Positions 1 through 8,858 are shown, counted from the first letter of the stretch. The stretch is 64,000 nt of DNA from Maridesulfovibrio sp. (GCF_963667685.1 NZ_OY763931.1:186001-250000), one strand, 5' to 3'. A program made the numbers and translations. The notes: generated by a model not told the origin, from the sequence alone.

Positions 1-619
1 GCATATCTATGAGGGTCTGCCAGTTCTCACGCGGCCACGCTTTATCCGGATGGGTGGCGTAAGGGTGTAGAGCAATAAATTTTTGCCCCAAATCATGTTC
101 TTCAATCAGCGTTTGGGCGATATCTATTTCCGCTCCAGTTGGATAAATGTGCGGCAGCAGTTCCGATGCGTCCGGGATATCTTTTTCAAGGGCTGATGCG
201 TAGCGTTGGGTTACCCGCAGCCCTGAAAGTTTTTCGTTCAGCTTTTCGGAGCGGGTGAGTTTGAAAGCGCGGCGTTCCAGTGAAAATTTGTTGTAGCGGT
301 AAACTTTTCCTTTCCAGCGCGAGGCTAGAATTCTGGAGCGCAAGGTGGAGTGCAGGTCGATAAGCTCACAGCCCTTGTATTCGGAAGCGATTTCCCCGGC
401 TTTTTTTATCCAGGCCAGATCGCCAAGATCTTTTTTATCAAGGCTGATGACATTTGTTATATGAGGATTATTCTCTAAAACAGGGCTGCTGGATACTTTG
501 GTGATTACTGTGAAGGTGCAGCCGTACTTTTTTGCCCAGTATTCGATTACCCCGGTGGTCAGGACTACGTCTCCGAGGGCACTGAGTCTGAAGATTACTT
601 TGTGGTTTTTGTTTGTCAT
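1..619 (-). CDS. ADP-heptose:LPS heptosyltransferase-like glycosyltransferase (family 9), 3' part cut off
   Basis: The gene starts at ATG 619 and runs off the left edge, so only about 206 N-terminal residues are visible. The N-terminus (VIFRLSALGDVVLTTGVIEYW) is the classic opening of family 9 glycosyltransferases, where the GD loop begins the first Rossmann-like domain. A second typical stretch, IALHPYATHPDKAWPRENW, begins the C-terminal domain that binds the sugar nucleotide. Members add heptose or related sugars to the lipopolysaccharide core at the inner membrane. The exact acceptor cannot be told from this part. It is transcribed divergently from the gene at 880. Confidence 0.85.
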   Translation of the reverse strand, partial: MTNKNHKVIFRLSALGDVVLTTGVIEYWAKKYGCTFTVITKVSSSPVLENNPHITNVISLDKKDLGDLAWIKKAGEIASEYKGCELIDLHSTLRSRILASRWKGKVYRYNKFSLERRAFKLTRSEKLNEKLSGLRVTQRYASALEKDIPDASELLPHIYPTGAEIDIAQTLIEEHDLGQKFIALHPYATHPDKAWPRENWQTLIDM

Positions 620-813
620 CGCGCGCATATTTTAATGGCGAAGCTCAAAAGGTCAATGTTTTTTACAAGGGTAAAATTTGGATGGTGTAATTATTTTTCC
701 CCGACCTAACTGTTTGAACTCTTGCTAATTTTACCTTATGATTTTATTTTGTATCAAAACCGTAGGGAATCGGGCGGATCTGCCCTATTTCTATTGCGCC
801 ACTATCTCCCTTC

Positions 814-833
814 TGATACTGATGCCAGTATCA
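814..833. promoter_or_regulatory. Perfect 8-bp inverted repeat upstream of the CNNM gene
   Basis: TGATACTG and CAGTATCA are separated by 4 bases, in the divergent intergenic region 47 bases before the start at 880. The shape fits an operator for a dimeric regulator or a small RNA hairpin. I do not recognise the regulator. Confidence 0.3.
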
Positions 834-879
834 AAAAGATGCCGAGTGGCGTTCTTTTATAACCTTAACTCAAAATTTA

Positions 880-1947
880 ATGCTGGAATTAATACTTTCC
901 GTCAGTGTTGCTACACTTATTTCCGCTTACTGTTCAGTCAGTGAGGCCGTATTTTATTCTTTTCCGTGGAGCAGGATTGAAACTCTGCGCAAGGAAGGCA
1001 ACAAGTCCGGGGAAATTCTCCATCGCCTGCGTTCCAATGTGGACCGGCCGATCACTGCAATTCTGACTCTCAACACTGTTGCCCACACTGCCGGGGCTGC
1101 TTTTGCTGGTGCCGCATGGTCCTCCGTTTACGGTGTTGATACCCTGCCATGGTTCACTCTTGGATTCACCATCATTATTCTCATCCTTTCTGAGATTTTA
1201 CCTAAGACCATCGGTATTGTATATTGTGAACCTCTGGGTCAGGCTTTAGCCCGGCCTATGGAAATTTTAATTTGGATTTTTCTTCCAGTTATCTGGATCT
1301 GTGGAATCTTTTCCCGTCTTGTGAATCGAAACAGGAAGTGTGAAGGACCGCAGGCCACGGAAGATGATATAAGAGCTATGGTCAGCCTGACCAGGAGATC
1401 CGGGGCGATTAAACCCTATGAAGCCCTCTCAATTGCCAACATCCTGTCGTTGGACGACAAGATTGTTGAGCAGATTATGACACCCCGGACTGTTGTGTTC
1501 TCTCTTCCTGCTGAGATGACCGTAGAAGAGGCCCATGTGAAATACAGCGCATGGCCTCACAGTCGTATTCCTGTGTATGAAGGGGATGATCCTGAAGATA
1601 TTGTCGGGGTTATTTACAGGCGTTCCGTTTTTGAGGCGCTTGCAGATGATCATGATGATGTTAAGCTTTCCGAGTTGATGAAGCCGGTCCGTTTTGCGCT
1701 GGAAAATATCACTCTGGATAAGCTTCTGGTGAAATTCCTTGAAAGCCGCATGCATCTTTTTGTGGTGCTGGATGAATACGGTGGAATGTCAGGGGTTGTT
1801 ACCCTTGAAGATGTTATGGAAGAGATCCTTGGGAGCGAGATCGTGGACGAGACCGATCAGGTCGTCGATATGCGGGAACTCGCACGTAGGAGAAGAAAAG
1901 AACTGGTCGTCAGCAAGGAAGAAGATTCCGCTGACGTTTCTAAATAG
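880..1947 (+). CDS. CNNM-domain (DUF21) membrane protein with CBS pair
   Basis: The 355-residue protein begins with a DUF21/CNNM transmembrane domain (about residues 1-140, with hydrophobic segments near 1-20, 60-100 and 125-145). A Bateman module of two CBS domains follows at about 185-320, with the typical IMTPR start and a VVLDEYGG...GVVTLEDVMEEI second half. The family is linked to magnesium or divalent cation efflux and is often called hemolysin-like. The C-terminal CorC/HlyC domain found in longer relatives is absent; the protein ends in a basic tail. The ribosome binding site before ATG 880 is weak. It lies 14 bases before ccmE and may be co-transcribed with it. Confidence 0.8.
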   Translation: MLELILSVSVATLISAYCSVSEAVFYSFPWSRIETLRKEGNKSGEILHRLRSNVDRPITAILTLNTVAHTAGAAFAGAAWSSVYGVDTLPWFTLGFTIIILILSEILPKTIGIVYCEPLGQALARPMEILIWIFLPVIWICGIFSRLVNRNRKCEGPQATEDDIRAMVSLTRRSGAIKPYEALSIANILSLDDKIVEQIMTPRTVVFSLPAEMTVEEAHVKYSAWPHSRIPVYEGDDPEDIVGVIYRRSVFEALADDHDDVKLSELMKPVRFALENITLDKLLVKFLESRMHLFVVLDEYGGMSGVVTLEDVMEEILGSEIVDETDQVVDMRELARRRRKELVVSKEEDSADVSK

Positions 1948-1961
1948 AACGGAGAACTAGA

Positions 1962-2378
1962 ATGGCCAAGAAAGGCGGAAAAGGCGTTTATTTCGCCGCC
2001 TTGATCCTTTTTCTAGGTGGGCTGGGATATCTGATTTATTCGGGTATATCTCAGGATAGCGTGTATTTCCTCAATGTTTCTGAAGCCCTTGCCATGGAAG
2101 AATCCGAGCTTGGACAGGCTCGGTTATTCGGCAAAGTGGCTCCGCAGAATATTGAGTCAAAATCTGGTGGACTGGGGGTTTCTTTTGATCTTACCGATCA
2201 GAAAAAAGCAACACAAACCATCCGCGTAGACTACAGCGGCGCTGTGCCTGATACCTTTAAAGAAGGGGTCGAGGTTATTGTTGAAGGGAATTTCGTGAAT
2301 GGGCACCAGATGTTCAGAGCCACTTCCCTGATTACCAAGTGTCCGTCCAAGTACCAAAAGGAAAATCGCGAGGGATGA
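1962..2378 (+). CDS. ccmE: Cytochrome c maturation heme chaperone CcmE, Cys variant
   Basis: The 138-residue protein has one N-terminal membrane anchor (about residues 9-27) and a periplasmic beta-barrel domain. CcmE carries heme covalently from CcmABCD to the heme lyase CcmF. In the usual family the heme-binding residue is a His in an H-x-x-x-Y motif. Here the corresponding position is Cys127 in C-P-S-K-Y (Cys127, Tyr131), the C-x-x-x-Y variant known from Desulfovibrio-type and archaeal Ccm systems. It is the first ccm gene here, followed by ccmF, ccmA, ccmB, ccmC and ccmD. Confidence 0.92.
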   Translation: MAKKGGKGVYFAALILFLGGLGYLIYSGISQDSVYFLNVSEALAMEESELGQARLFGKVAPQNIESKSGGLGVSFDLTDQKKATQTIRVDYSGAVPDTFKEGVEVIVEGNFVNGHQMFRATSLITKCPSKYQKENREG

Positions 2379-2462
2379 TCCTTTGCGCTAGTGCTCCGGT
2401 ATGTTTAACTTTCGGAGTCTTCCGTTTTAAAAAGAATTTATCCGTAATGGAGTAAATATAGT

Positions 2463-4340
2463 ATGCAGCTATTTGCCAACCTTTTGCTCCTCATCGCCTT
2501 ACTTGTGGCGCTGGGAGCGGGAGCTTACGCGTGTCTTGCCCTGCTTACAGGCAAACGCAATGTGCTGGAATTGATTGAAAAGGCCAATATAGCCATTGCC
2601 GGTTTAATTATAGGTTCCAGTCTCATTCTGACTATTGGGCTTGTGAACAGGGATTATTCTTTTAAATACATCTACGAATACGTAGATAATACACTTCCTA
2701 TTTTCTATACACTTACAGCATTCTGGGCCGGAGCAGACGGTTCTCTCCTTTTCTGGATGCTTTCCATTGCGATTATGGGTGTTGTTTTTGCCAAATTTAC
2801 TCTTTTTGAAGAGTTTTCGGAGAAAACAAGACTTTATTACTGGCTGTTCTACATGGTGGTGCAGGCTTTCTTCCTGCTCCTGCTGACAAGCTGGTCAAAT
2901 CCATTTATGGAACTGGTCCCGACCCCCGCAGACGGTCACGGTTTAAATCCGCTGCTGCGTAACCCCGGTATGATTTTTCACCCGCCGCTGCTGTTTCTCG
3001 GCTATGCCGGATTTACCAGCCCTGCGGCTCTTGCTCTTGCTTCGTTCATTTCCGGTGAACTGAAATCATGGGTTTCCTTCTGTCGAAACTGGAACATTCT
3101 GGCTTGGATTTTCCTTACTGCCGGTATTATTCTTGGTTGCTGGTGGTCTTACATGGAACTCGGTTGGGGTGGTTACTGGGCTTGGGACCCGGTTGAAAAC
3201 GCTTCCCTTATCCCATGGCTCAGTGCATCAGCTTTCATGCATACTGCAATTATTCAGATTAAACGCAAGGCCCTACAGAGAACCAATGTTTTTCTCATGA
3301 GTCTGACTCTGCTGCTGTGTATATTTGCTACTTATCTGGTGCGCTCCGGCGTTGTGCAGTCCCTGCATGCTTACGGTGAGAACGGAGTAGGGCTGCCTTT
3401 GCTGATTGCTCTGCTTTTTAACCTTGCTATTATTGCTGTTGTCCTTCTGGTAGGTCCCCGGCCTGATTCCCGAACCCTTTCCGGTTTGAACAGCCGTCAG
3501 GGTATGCTGGTGATTGCGGCATGGGCTTTTCTCGGTCTCGGACTTGTGGTCGGGCTGGGAACAATGTGGCCTGTTATCAGTAAAATGTGGAGCGCGAACC
3601 CTGTAGGGTTGGATGCACGGTTCTATAACCGGGTCTGTCTGCCGCTGTTCAGCTTGATTATCCTTATTTTTACAGTATGCCCGTGGTTCAATTGGAAAGA
3701 GGGTATTTTCGACAGACGCGGCCTGTATCTTGTCGGCGGTGCTTTTATCGGCGGCGGCGCAATCAGTTACGCCTGTGGTATGCACAATCCTCTTGGACTG
3801 ATTACAAGCGCTGCTTCCATCGCGTCTCTGGCTGGAATTATAGGCGTTTTTGTCTTTATTCCCCAGTTGCGCCGAGTCCGCTCCATGATCGGGGTTTACG
3901 GACTGCACTTCGGTGTGGCTCTTGTTTTTCTCGGTGTGGCATGGTCCGGTCCCAATAAAATTGAACATCAGTATGTGGTTCAGCAGGGCGAAAGCGTAAA
4001 GCTGGGAGCATATGATGTTACCTTTAAAAAGATTACTGAAGGTCAGACTCCTGAGATGGCAAATATCGCTGCACTTCTTGAGGTTACTGAAAACGGTAAG
4101 CCTGTCGGTCTGCTTGCTCCTGAACGGAGACTGTACCGTAATTTTGAACAGCCTTTTGCTGAAGTCGCTGTTATTCCCAGTCTTGGCAGCGAAATATATG
4201 CTACTCTTTTGAGCGTTGACGAAGAGGGCAATGCCACCTTGAAGATGAGCTTAAACCCGCTTATCAACTGGCTCTGGATCGGCGGCACTTTGATGTGTCT
4301 GTTCGGATTTATGGCTTTTAGAAAACCGAAACTGAGCTAG
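2463..4340 (+). CDS. ccmF: Heme lyase component CcmF
   Basis: This 625-residue polytopic inner-membrane protein takes heme from holo-CcmE and attaches it to apocytochrome c on the periplasmic side. The Trp-rich WWD motif is clear at about residues 233-253 (GWGGYWAWDPVENASLIPW). More than ten hydrophobic segments span the sequence, and a periplasmic domain of about 90 residues precedes the last membrane segment, as in known CcmF proteins. It lies 84 bases after ccmE and 10 bases before ccmA. With no ccmG or ccmH in the cluster, reduction of the apocytochrome cysteines must be supplied from elsewhere or be unnecessary. Confidence 0.95.
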   Translation: MQLFANLLLLIALLVALGAGAYACLALLTGKRNVLELIEKANIAIAGLIIGSSLILTIGLVNRDYSFKYIYEYVDNTLPIFYTLTAFWAGADGSLLFWMLSIAIMGVVFAKFTLFEEFSEKTRLYYWLFYMVVQAFFLLLLTSWSNPFMELVPTPADGHGLNPLLRNPGMIFHPPLLFLGYAGFTSPAALALASFISGELKSWVSFCRNWNILAWIFLTAGIILGCWWSYMELGWGGYWAWDPVENASLIPWLSASAFMHTAIIQIKRKALQRTNVFLMSLTLLLCIFATYLVRSGVVQSLHAYGENGVGLPLLIALLFNLAIIAVVLLVGPRPDSRTLSGLNSRQGMLVIAAWAFLGLGLVVGLGTMWPVISKMWSANPVGLDARFYNRVCLPLFSLIILIFTVCPWFNWKEGIFDRRGLYLVGGAFIGGGAISYACGMHNPLGLITSAASIASLAGIIGVFVFIPQLRRVRSMIGVYGLHFGVALVFLGVAWSGPNKIEHQYVVQQGESVKLGAYDVTFKKITEGQTPEMANIAALLEVTENGKPVGLLAPERRLYRNFEQPFAEVAVIPSLGSEIYATLLSVDEEGNATLKMSLNPLINWLWIGGTLMCLFGFMAFRKPKLS

Positions 4341-4350
4341 GCGGTTCGCT

Positions 4351-5031
4351 GTGGCAGAGAATGGAAGTATAGCCCTTAAGGTGCGCAAGGCAGCCAAGTT
4401 CTTTGGAACAAGGCTGATTTTCAAGGATGTAAGTTGTGATGTTAAGCGCGGTGAGATTCTTCTTGTCGTAGGTCGCAACGGAGCCGGCAAAACAACCCTG
4501 CTCAAGATAATGTCCGGGCTTTCAAGGCCGTCGGCCGGCTCTGCGGAGATTTTGACTGAACCGGAGAAGACAGCCTACCTTGGGCACGCCACCTTTATTT
4601 ATCCGCGATTGAGCGGTCTGGCGAACCTTTCATTCTGGGCTTCCATGTATGACCTCTCGCCTTCTCGTGAAGAGCTTATGGCTTTGCTGAAACGGGTAGG
4701 TCTCGAACGTGCCGCCGAAGAGCAGGCCGGAGCCTATTCCAGAGGTATGGCGCAGCGTTTGAATCTGGCTCGCGTTTTTCTCGTCAATCCGGATCTTCTG
4801 TTTCTTGATGAACCGGGGACGGGTCTTGATCAGGCATCGCTGACCCTGCTTCGCGCAGAAGTCGTGGCTTTACGGAATAGCGGAACTGCCATTGTATGGA
4901 TCAGTCATGATGTGAACCATGATACCGGGCTTGCGGACCGAGTCCTTGGACTTGCCGGACGTAAGATGGCTTATCTTGGTTCCGCTGCCGAGTTCGACCC
5001 TGAAACCGTATTGGGAGGGGAGAATGCTTAA
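4351..5031 (+). CDS. ccmA: Heme exporter ATP-binding subunit CcmA
   Basis: The 226-residue ABC ATPase has a Walker A (GRNGAGKTTLLK, about residues 44-55), a signature motif (YSRGMAQRLNLARVF), a Walker B (LLFLDEPGTGLDQ) and the switch His (WISHD). With CcmB, and together with CcmC and CcmD, it drives release of holo-CcmE. The start is GTG at 4351, 10 bases after ccmF. Its 3' end overlaps the ccmB start by 8 bases in an ATGCTTAA arrangement, which points to translational coupling. Confidence 0.93.
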   Translation: MAENGSIALKVRKAAKFFGTRLIFKDVSCDVKRGEILLVVGRNGAGKTTLLKIMSGLSRPSAGSAEILTEPEKTAYLGHATFIYPRLSGLANLSFWASMYDLSPSREELMALLKRVGLERAAEEQAGAYSRGMAQRLNLARVFLVNPDLLFLDEPGTGLDQASLTLLRAEVVALRNSGTAIVWISHDVNHDTGLADRVLGLAGRKMAYLGSAAEFDPETVLGGENA

Positions 5032-5701
5032 GCGAGGATTGACCATCGCGTCCAAAGACTTGCGCCTTTCCATAGGTGGGGGACAGGGACTGACACAGGC
5101 TGTTCTGCTGGGATTGTTGCTGATTTTTGTTTTCAGTTTATCCCGTCCCGCCGGGCAGCTGGTTGAGCCGCAGGCAGCGTCAGCTATTTTCTGGCTGGCA
5201 TCTTCTTTCGGACTGGTTTTGGTTTTCAATACCTTGTTTTCAATGGAAGAATCAAACGAAGCGCGTCTGGGACTGCTTTCATCGCCTGTTCCCCTGCACG
5301 CTGTTTGGTTCGGCAAAGGCCTTGCCGGATTCGGGCTGCTGCTTTGTTCGCAGCTTGTTTTTCTCCCGGCAACAATTGTATTTCTCGGTCAGGATATGAA
5401 TGGGTCGTTCGCACTTTTCGCTGCGACTCTGCTGGCTGCGGATTGGGGACTGGTCGCCCTTGGAGCTTTGCTTGGAGCAATATCTCAGGGACAGGCTGCA
5501 CGGGAATCTTTACTTTCTGTGATCCTTTTTCCGCTGTTGTTACCTATCCTGCTGGGTGCAATACAATTGATGACTTCGGTTTTCTCCGGGGTAAACCTGA
5601 TGGACGAGAGTTCATGGATGGGCATTATTGTTGCCGCGTCTGCTCTGTTCAGTGGGGCGGGTCTGATCCTTTTTCCTTTTGTATACAGCGGCGAGCAGTA
5701 A
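5024..5701 (+). CDS. ccmB: Heme exporter membrane subunit CcmB
   Basis: The protein has 225 residues and about six hydrophobic segments; it is the membrane partner of CcmA. I chose ATG 5024 because the N-terminus MLKRGLTIASKDLRLS fits the CcmB family (cytoplasmic, basic, then TM1) and the ATG overlaps the ccmA stop. The frame is open for 35 more codons upstream, but that stretch lies inside ccmA and does not look like CcmB. Next is ccmC, 35 bases downstream. Confidence 0.9.
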   Translation: MLKRGLTIASKDLRLSIGGGQGLTQAVLLGLLLIFVFSLSRPAGQLVEPQAASAIFWLASSFGLVLVFNTLFSMEESNEARLGLLSSPVPLHAVWFGKGLAGFGLLLCSQLVFLPATIVFLGQDMNGSFALFAATLLAADWGLVALGALLGAISQGQAARESLLSVILFPLLLPILLGAIQLMTSVFSGVNLMDESSWMGIIVAASALFSGAGLILFPFVYSGEQ

Positions 5702-5736
5702 TTGCGCCGTTTATATAGTTTTTACGGAGTTTATAA

Positions 5737-6402
5737 ATGAACATTGCAATCGCAGCACTGCTGGCTGGTGTAGCACTTTGTGCCGGGCAGTATCTTATCT
5801 GGATGTATGCCCCCATTGAAATGACTATGGGGTTGGTCCAGAAGATCTTTTATGTCCACATGCCAATGGCGGCTTGGGCCATGATCAGTTTTTTCGTGGT
5901 TTTTCTCGCCAGTGCGGCGTATTTGCTGAAACGTGATATCAAGTTTGATTACATTGCCGGGGCTGCGGCTGAGATCGGTGTGGTCTTCAGCGGTCTTGCC
6001 CTGATAACCGGGTCCATCTGGGGCAGGGCGGCATGGAATGTCTGGTGGACATGGGATCCGCGGCTTACAACCACGTTAATTATGTGGTTCGTGTACGCTG
6101 CATATCTTGTTCTGCGCACTTCTCCAATGTCTGCCGAGCGCCGTTCCCTTGTCTGTGCTGTTCTAGGAGTTGTCGCATTTGTTGATGTCCCTCTCGTTTT
6201 TTATTCTGCGCGACTCTGGAGAAGTGTGCACCCCAACGTAATAGGTGCTAAGGGAGGCGGAATGGAACCTGAAATGTTGACCACTCTGCTGGTTAACATC
6301 GTTGCATTCGGCCTGTTCTGGCTGGCTTTGCTGGCTGTGCGCTATAAGCAGGTCAGGCTTTCGGGAGAACTGGACGCCAAGATGGTCTGGGATCAGGATT
6401 AA
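5737..6402 (+). CDS. ccmC: Heme exporter protein CcmC
   Basis: The 221-residue inner-membrane protein has six predicted segments and the Trp-rich WWD motif (NVWWTWDPRLTTTLIMW, about residues 101-117) that binds heme at the periplasmic face and passes it to CcmE. Conserved His residues flank the motif (YVHMPMAAW near residue 40 and SVHPNV near residue 168). It stands directly before the small ccmD. Confidence 0.94.
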   Translation: MNIAIAALLAGVALCAGQYLIWMYAPIEMTMGLVQKIFYVHMPMAAWAMISFFVVFLASAAYLLKRDIKFDYIAGAAAEIGVVFSGLALITGSIWGRAAWNVWWTWDPRLTTTLIMWFVYAAYLVLRTSPMSAERRSLVCAVLGVVAFVDVPLVFYSARLWRSVHPNVIGAKGGGMEPEMLTTLLVNIVAFGLFWLALLAVRYKQVRLSGELDAKMVWDQD

Positions 6403-6421
6403 TAATCAGGAGTAAATATAT

Positions 6422-6562
6422 ATGAATAGTGAAACTTACCTCTTAATCGCAAATGTTGCTGTATGGGCTGTTCTGGCCGGATACCTGGCGTTCATGGCAG
6501 CCAAGGGTGCATCCATGGAGCGCCGTATCAGGCAGATGGAGATGCTCGATAATGACAAATAA
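6422..6562 (+). CDS. ccmD: Small heme exporter protein CcmD
   Basis: The gene encodes 46 residues: a short polar N-terminus, one hydrophobic helix (about residues 7-27) and a basic/acidic amphipathic tail with MERRIRQMEM. This is the usual form of CcmD, which stabilises the CcmABC-CcmE complex and helps release holo-CcmE. A good AGGAG site lies upstream (cAGGAGtaaatatat). Its last 11 bases overlap the start of the next gene. The call rests on size, topology and position right after ccmC rather than a strict motif. Confidence 0.85.
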   Translation: MNSETYLLIANVAVWAVLAGYLAFMAAKGASMERRIRQMEMLDNDK

Positions 6563-7172
6563 ATTAATTGATGATTTTACACTGACTGGCGGGCAGAAAG
6601 CTGTTGTCTGGCTGTTTGGCGCGGTCTTGGTCGCACTGTTCATTTCTTCGCTTACTTATCGCATGAGCCATCCCGGGAATAAGGTTGAGTTTCAGCAGCA
6701 GAGCAAAAGCGGTGGAATGCCCGGCGGCATGGGGGGCGGCATGAATGAGGATGCCATGAAACATGTGCGTGAACTTATGGAGCGCATGGGCAAGGAACCA
6801 GATAACATGGAAATCCAGCTTGAACTTGCCAACTCTTTCATGATGATCCGTGCTTATGGTCGTGCCCAGACATTCTTTGAGAAAGTGGTCAGCGTTGAGC
6901 CTCAGAATGTTCAGGCACTTATGGGACTCGGTATGTGTTATTATCAGGCAGAGCAGTTTGAACAGGCTGCCGCTACATTTGATAAAATTCTTGCTGTAAA
7001 CCCTGATGACGCCATGGCTGCGTTCAATGCGGCTGTTGTTAAGAAGTATTACCTTCACAAGCATGATGAAGCTGACGCACAACTTAAAATGATAGTGGAT
7101 AATCCCAAATCTTCTGCTGAAATGAAGAAACGTGCTGCAGAAGAACTGAAAAAGGAAGCTCACGCAGAGTAG
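6552..7172 (+). CDS. Membrane-anchored TPR protein, CcmI/NrfG-like
   Basis: The 206-residue protein has one N-terminal membrane helix (about residues 17-36), a Gly/Met-rich linker (GGMPGGMGGGMNED) and a periplasmic region with at least two to three TPR units (about 85-190). In Ccm systems such a protein (CcmI C-terminal half or NrfG) holds apocytochrome c for heme attachment. The start at ATG 6552 overlaps ccmD; the frame is open further upstream but only inside ccmD. A strong terminator at 7205-7240 closes the operon. The role in apocytochrome binding is inferred from domain and position. Confidence 0.75.
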   Translation: MTNKLIDDFTLTGGQKAVVWLFGAVLVALFISSLTYRMSHPGNKVEFQQQSKSGGMPGGMGGGMNEDAMKHVRELMERMGKEPDNMEIQLELANSFMMIRAYGRAQTFFEKVVSVEPQNVQALMGLGMCYYQAEQFEQAAATFDKILAVNPDDAMAAFNAAVVKKYYLHKHDEADAQLKMIVDNPKSSAEMKKRAAEELKKEAHAE

Positions 7173-7204
7173 TCATCGTTAGACTGTTTTAAAAAAAAGA
7201 TCAA

Positions 7205-7240
7205 AAAAAAGGGAATCCGTAAAAATGGATTCCCTTTTTT
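7205..7240 (+). terminator. Intrinsic terminator of the ccm operon
   Basis: A 14-bp perfect stem (AAAAAAGGGAATCC / GGATTCCCTTTTTT) with an 8-base loop and T tract lies 32 bases after the TPR gene. The A-rich left arm makes it usable in both directions. Confidence 0.9.
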
Positions 7241-7366
7241 ATTTTTTGCGACATTTATTAATCTCTATTTCTTCAAATATGTAGAGTGACCGCTCACCCT
7301 GATGATTGTTTTTTTAGCTGCTGAAAATTGAGGGTAAACAGACTATTTTTTTACGAGGAGGTTAAT

Positions 7367-7438
7367 TTGACTTACTTTATTCGTAAATTGCAGCCAATCA
7401 TTGACAAGTTTGCTCAATGCCAGCTAGTTAATAACTGA
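7367..7438 (+). CDS. Possible 23-residue leader ORF before livK
   Basis: A strong Shine-Dalgarno (GAGGAGG) sits 5 bases before a TTG that opens a 23-codon frame (MTYFIRKLQPIIDKF...) ending in TGA at 7436. It is in the 490-base gap between the ccm terminator and livK. The peptide is not unusually rich in Leu, Ile or Val, so it does not look like a classical attenuation leader. It could be a small protein or chance. The rest of the gap shows no further gene; a TTGACA at 7401-7406 could be a -35 element but no good -10 follows. Confidence 0.25.
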   Translation: MTYFIRKLQPIIDKFAQCQLVNN

Positions 7439-7662
7439 AGCTGATTGAGAATCTCGCAATTTTAATATGCCCGTCTTGCCGGATCTGGGTCTGATTGCAC
7501 TGAAATCAGTTAATTGACGAAGTCTGCTGTTTTCAACAGTAGTAATAACATGATAGGGTTATTCACGTTTATTTCTTGTTGCTGACAGGCACAAGTTGTT
7601 CGCAGGTGAATAAGGTAACCGGGCTTAAACGGCCCAAATTAACACAGTCAAGGAGTGTTGTG

Positions 7663-8778
7663 ATGAAACGTTCATTGGTGGTCCTGCTGGTCGCAGCCAT
7701 GATGACCATTGGTTCTTTTGGTTCTGCTTCCGCAGGCAAAATCGTTCTCGGTGTTCCCGGTGCCCACAGTGGTGACCTTGCAGCCTACGGTCTTCCTTCA
7801 GTTGAAGCTGCTAAACTCGTTGTAAAGTCCATCAATGACGCTGGTGGAGTGAATGATGAGCAGGTTATTTTGTCTACTCAGGATGACCAGTGCAAGCCTG
7901 AATTTGCAACCAACGCTGCAATGAAACTTCTTTCCGACGGTGTTACCGTAGTTCTCGGGCACATTTGCTCCGGCGCTACTAAGGCAGCTCTGCCTATCTA
8001 TAAAGATTCCAATCTGGTTTGCATGTCTCCTTCCGCAACCAGCCCCGGTCTGACTCTCAGTGGGGATTATCCCAACTTTTTCAGAACCATTGCATCAGAT
8101 GACGCTCAGGGTGCACTGGCCTGCAAATTTGCCGCTGAAAAACTCGGCCTCAAAAAACCCGCAATCATCCACGATAAGGGTGACTACGGTAAAGGTTTTG
8201 CCGAGTGGACCCAAAAATATCTTGAAGAAAAGGGCATCAAGCCTGTTCTGTTCGAAGGTGTAACCCCCGGTGCTGTTGACTACTCCGCAGTAGTGCAGAA
8301 AGTTAAGGCATCCGGAGCCGATGGTGTTATTTTCGGTGGTTACCACCCCGAAGCTTCCAAGATCGTCTCCCAGATGCGTAAGAAAAAAATGACCATTCCT
8401 TTCCTTTCTGATGACGGTGTAAAAGCTAAGACTTTTATTGATATTACCGGTGAAGCTGCTGAAGGCGTGTACGCAACCGGTCCTCAGGATATTACCGCGA
8501 ATCCCATGTATAAAGTTGCTCTCAAGCAGTACAAAGATTCCCATGACGGTCAGGAACCCGGTGCTTTCTACTTTGAAGCATATTCCGCAGCCCTTGCTCT
8601 GCTCAAAGCCATTGATTACGCCAATTCCACTGATTACGATAAGATTGTTGAAGCACTTCGGACTCACGAAGTTGAGACTCCCGTTGGCAACATTAAGTTT
8701 GATGCCAAGGGCGATGCTATCGGCGTAGGTTTCTCCGTTTATCAGGTTAAAGACGGTCAGTACGTAGAAGTCAAATAA
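7663..8778 (+). CDS. livK: Branched-chain amino acid ABC transporter, periplasmic binding protein
   Basis: The 371-residue protein starts with a clear signal peptide (MKRSLVVLLVAAMMTIGSFGSASA, cleavage likely before GKIVLG) followed by a type-1 periplasmic binding fold (Peripla_BP_6). The start is VLGVPGAHSGDLAAYG and the ligand region is SPSATSPGLT. It captures Leu/Ile/Val or related amino acids in the periplasm for LivHMGF. I chose ATG 7663, which has AAGGAG 7 bases upstream and puts the signal peptide at the N-terminus; the frame is open to 7576 but those 29 codons have no role in export. It heads livKHMGF, separated from livH by a hairpin. Confidence 0.92.
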   Translation: MKRSLVVLLVAAMMTIGSFGSASAGKIVLGVPGAHSGDLAAYGLPSVEAAKLVVKSINDAGGVNDEQVILSTQDDQCKPEFATNAAMKLLSDGVTVVLGHICSGATKAALPIYKDSNLVCMSPSATSPGLTLSGDYPNFFRTIASDDAQGALACKFAAEKLGLKKPAIIHDKGDYGKGFAEWTQKYLEEKGIKPVLFEGVTPGAVDYSAVVQKVKASGADGVIFGGYHPEASKIVSQMRKKKMTIPFLSDDGVKAKTFIDITGEAAEGVYATGPQDITANPMYKVALKQYKDSHDGQEPGAFYFEAYSAALALLKAIDYANSTDYDKIVEALRTHEVETPVGNIKFDAKGDAIGVGFSVYQVKDGQYVEVK

Positions 8779-8805
8779 GCTTCTGCTCTTTTAAACAATT
8801 CCGGT

Positions 8806-8836
8806 TCAGGGGGCAGGCGTATCGTCTGTCCCCTGA
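8806..8836 (+). promoter_or_regulatory. Intercistronic hairpin between livK and livH
   Basis: An 11-bp stem (TCAGGGGGCAG / CTGTCCCCTGA, one G-U pair) with a 9-base loop and no T tract. In binding-protein-dependent transporters such hairpins commonly protect the upstream mRNA, giving more binding protein than permease. That role is inferred here. Confidence 0.6.
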
Positions 8837-8858
8837 CTCTTGATTCAGCAGGGTCCAA

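Noticed and set aside
738-944. 68-codon open frame before the CNNM gene
   Set aside because: Overlaps the CNNM start in another frame, no ribosome binding site, composition not protein-like.
4919-5023. Longer N-terminus for ccmB
   Set aside because: These 35 codons lie within ccmA and do not look like CcmB; the ATG at 5024 overlaps the ccmA stop as expected for coupled genes.
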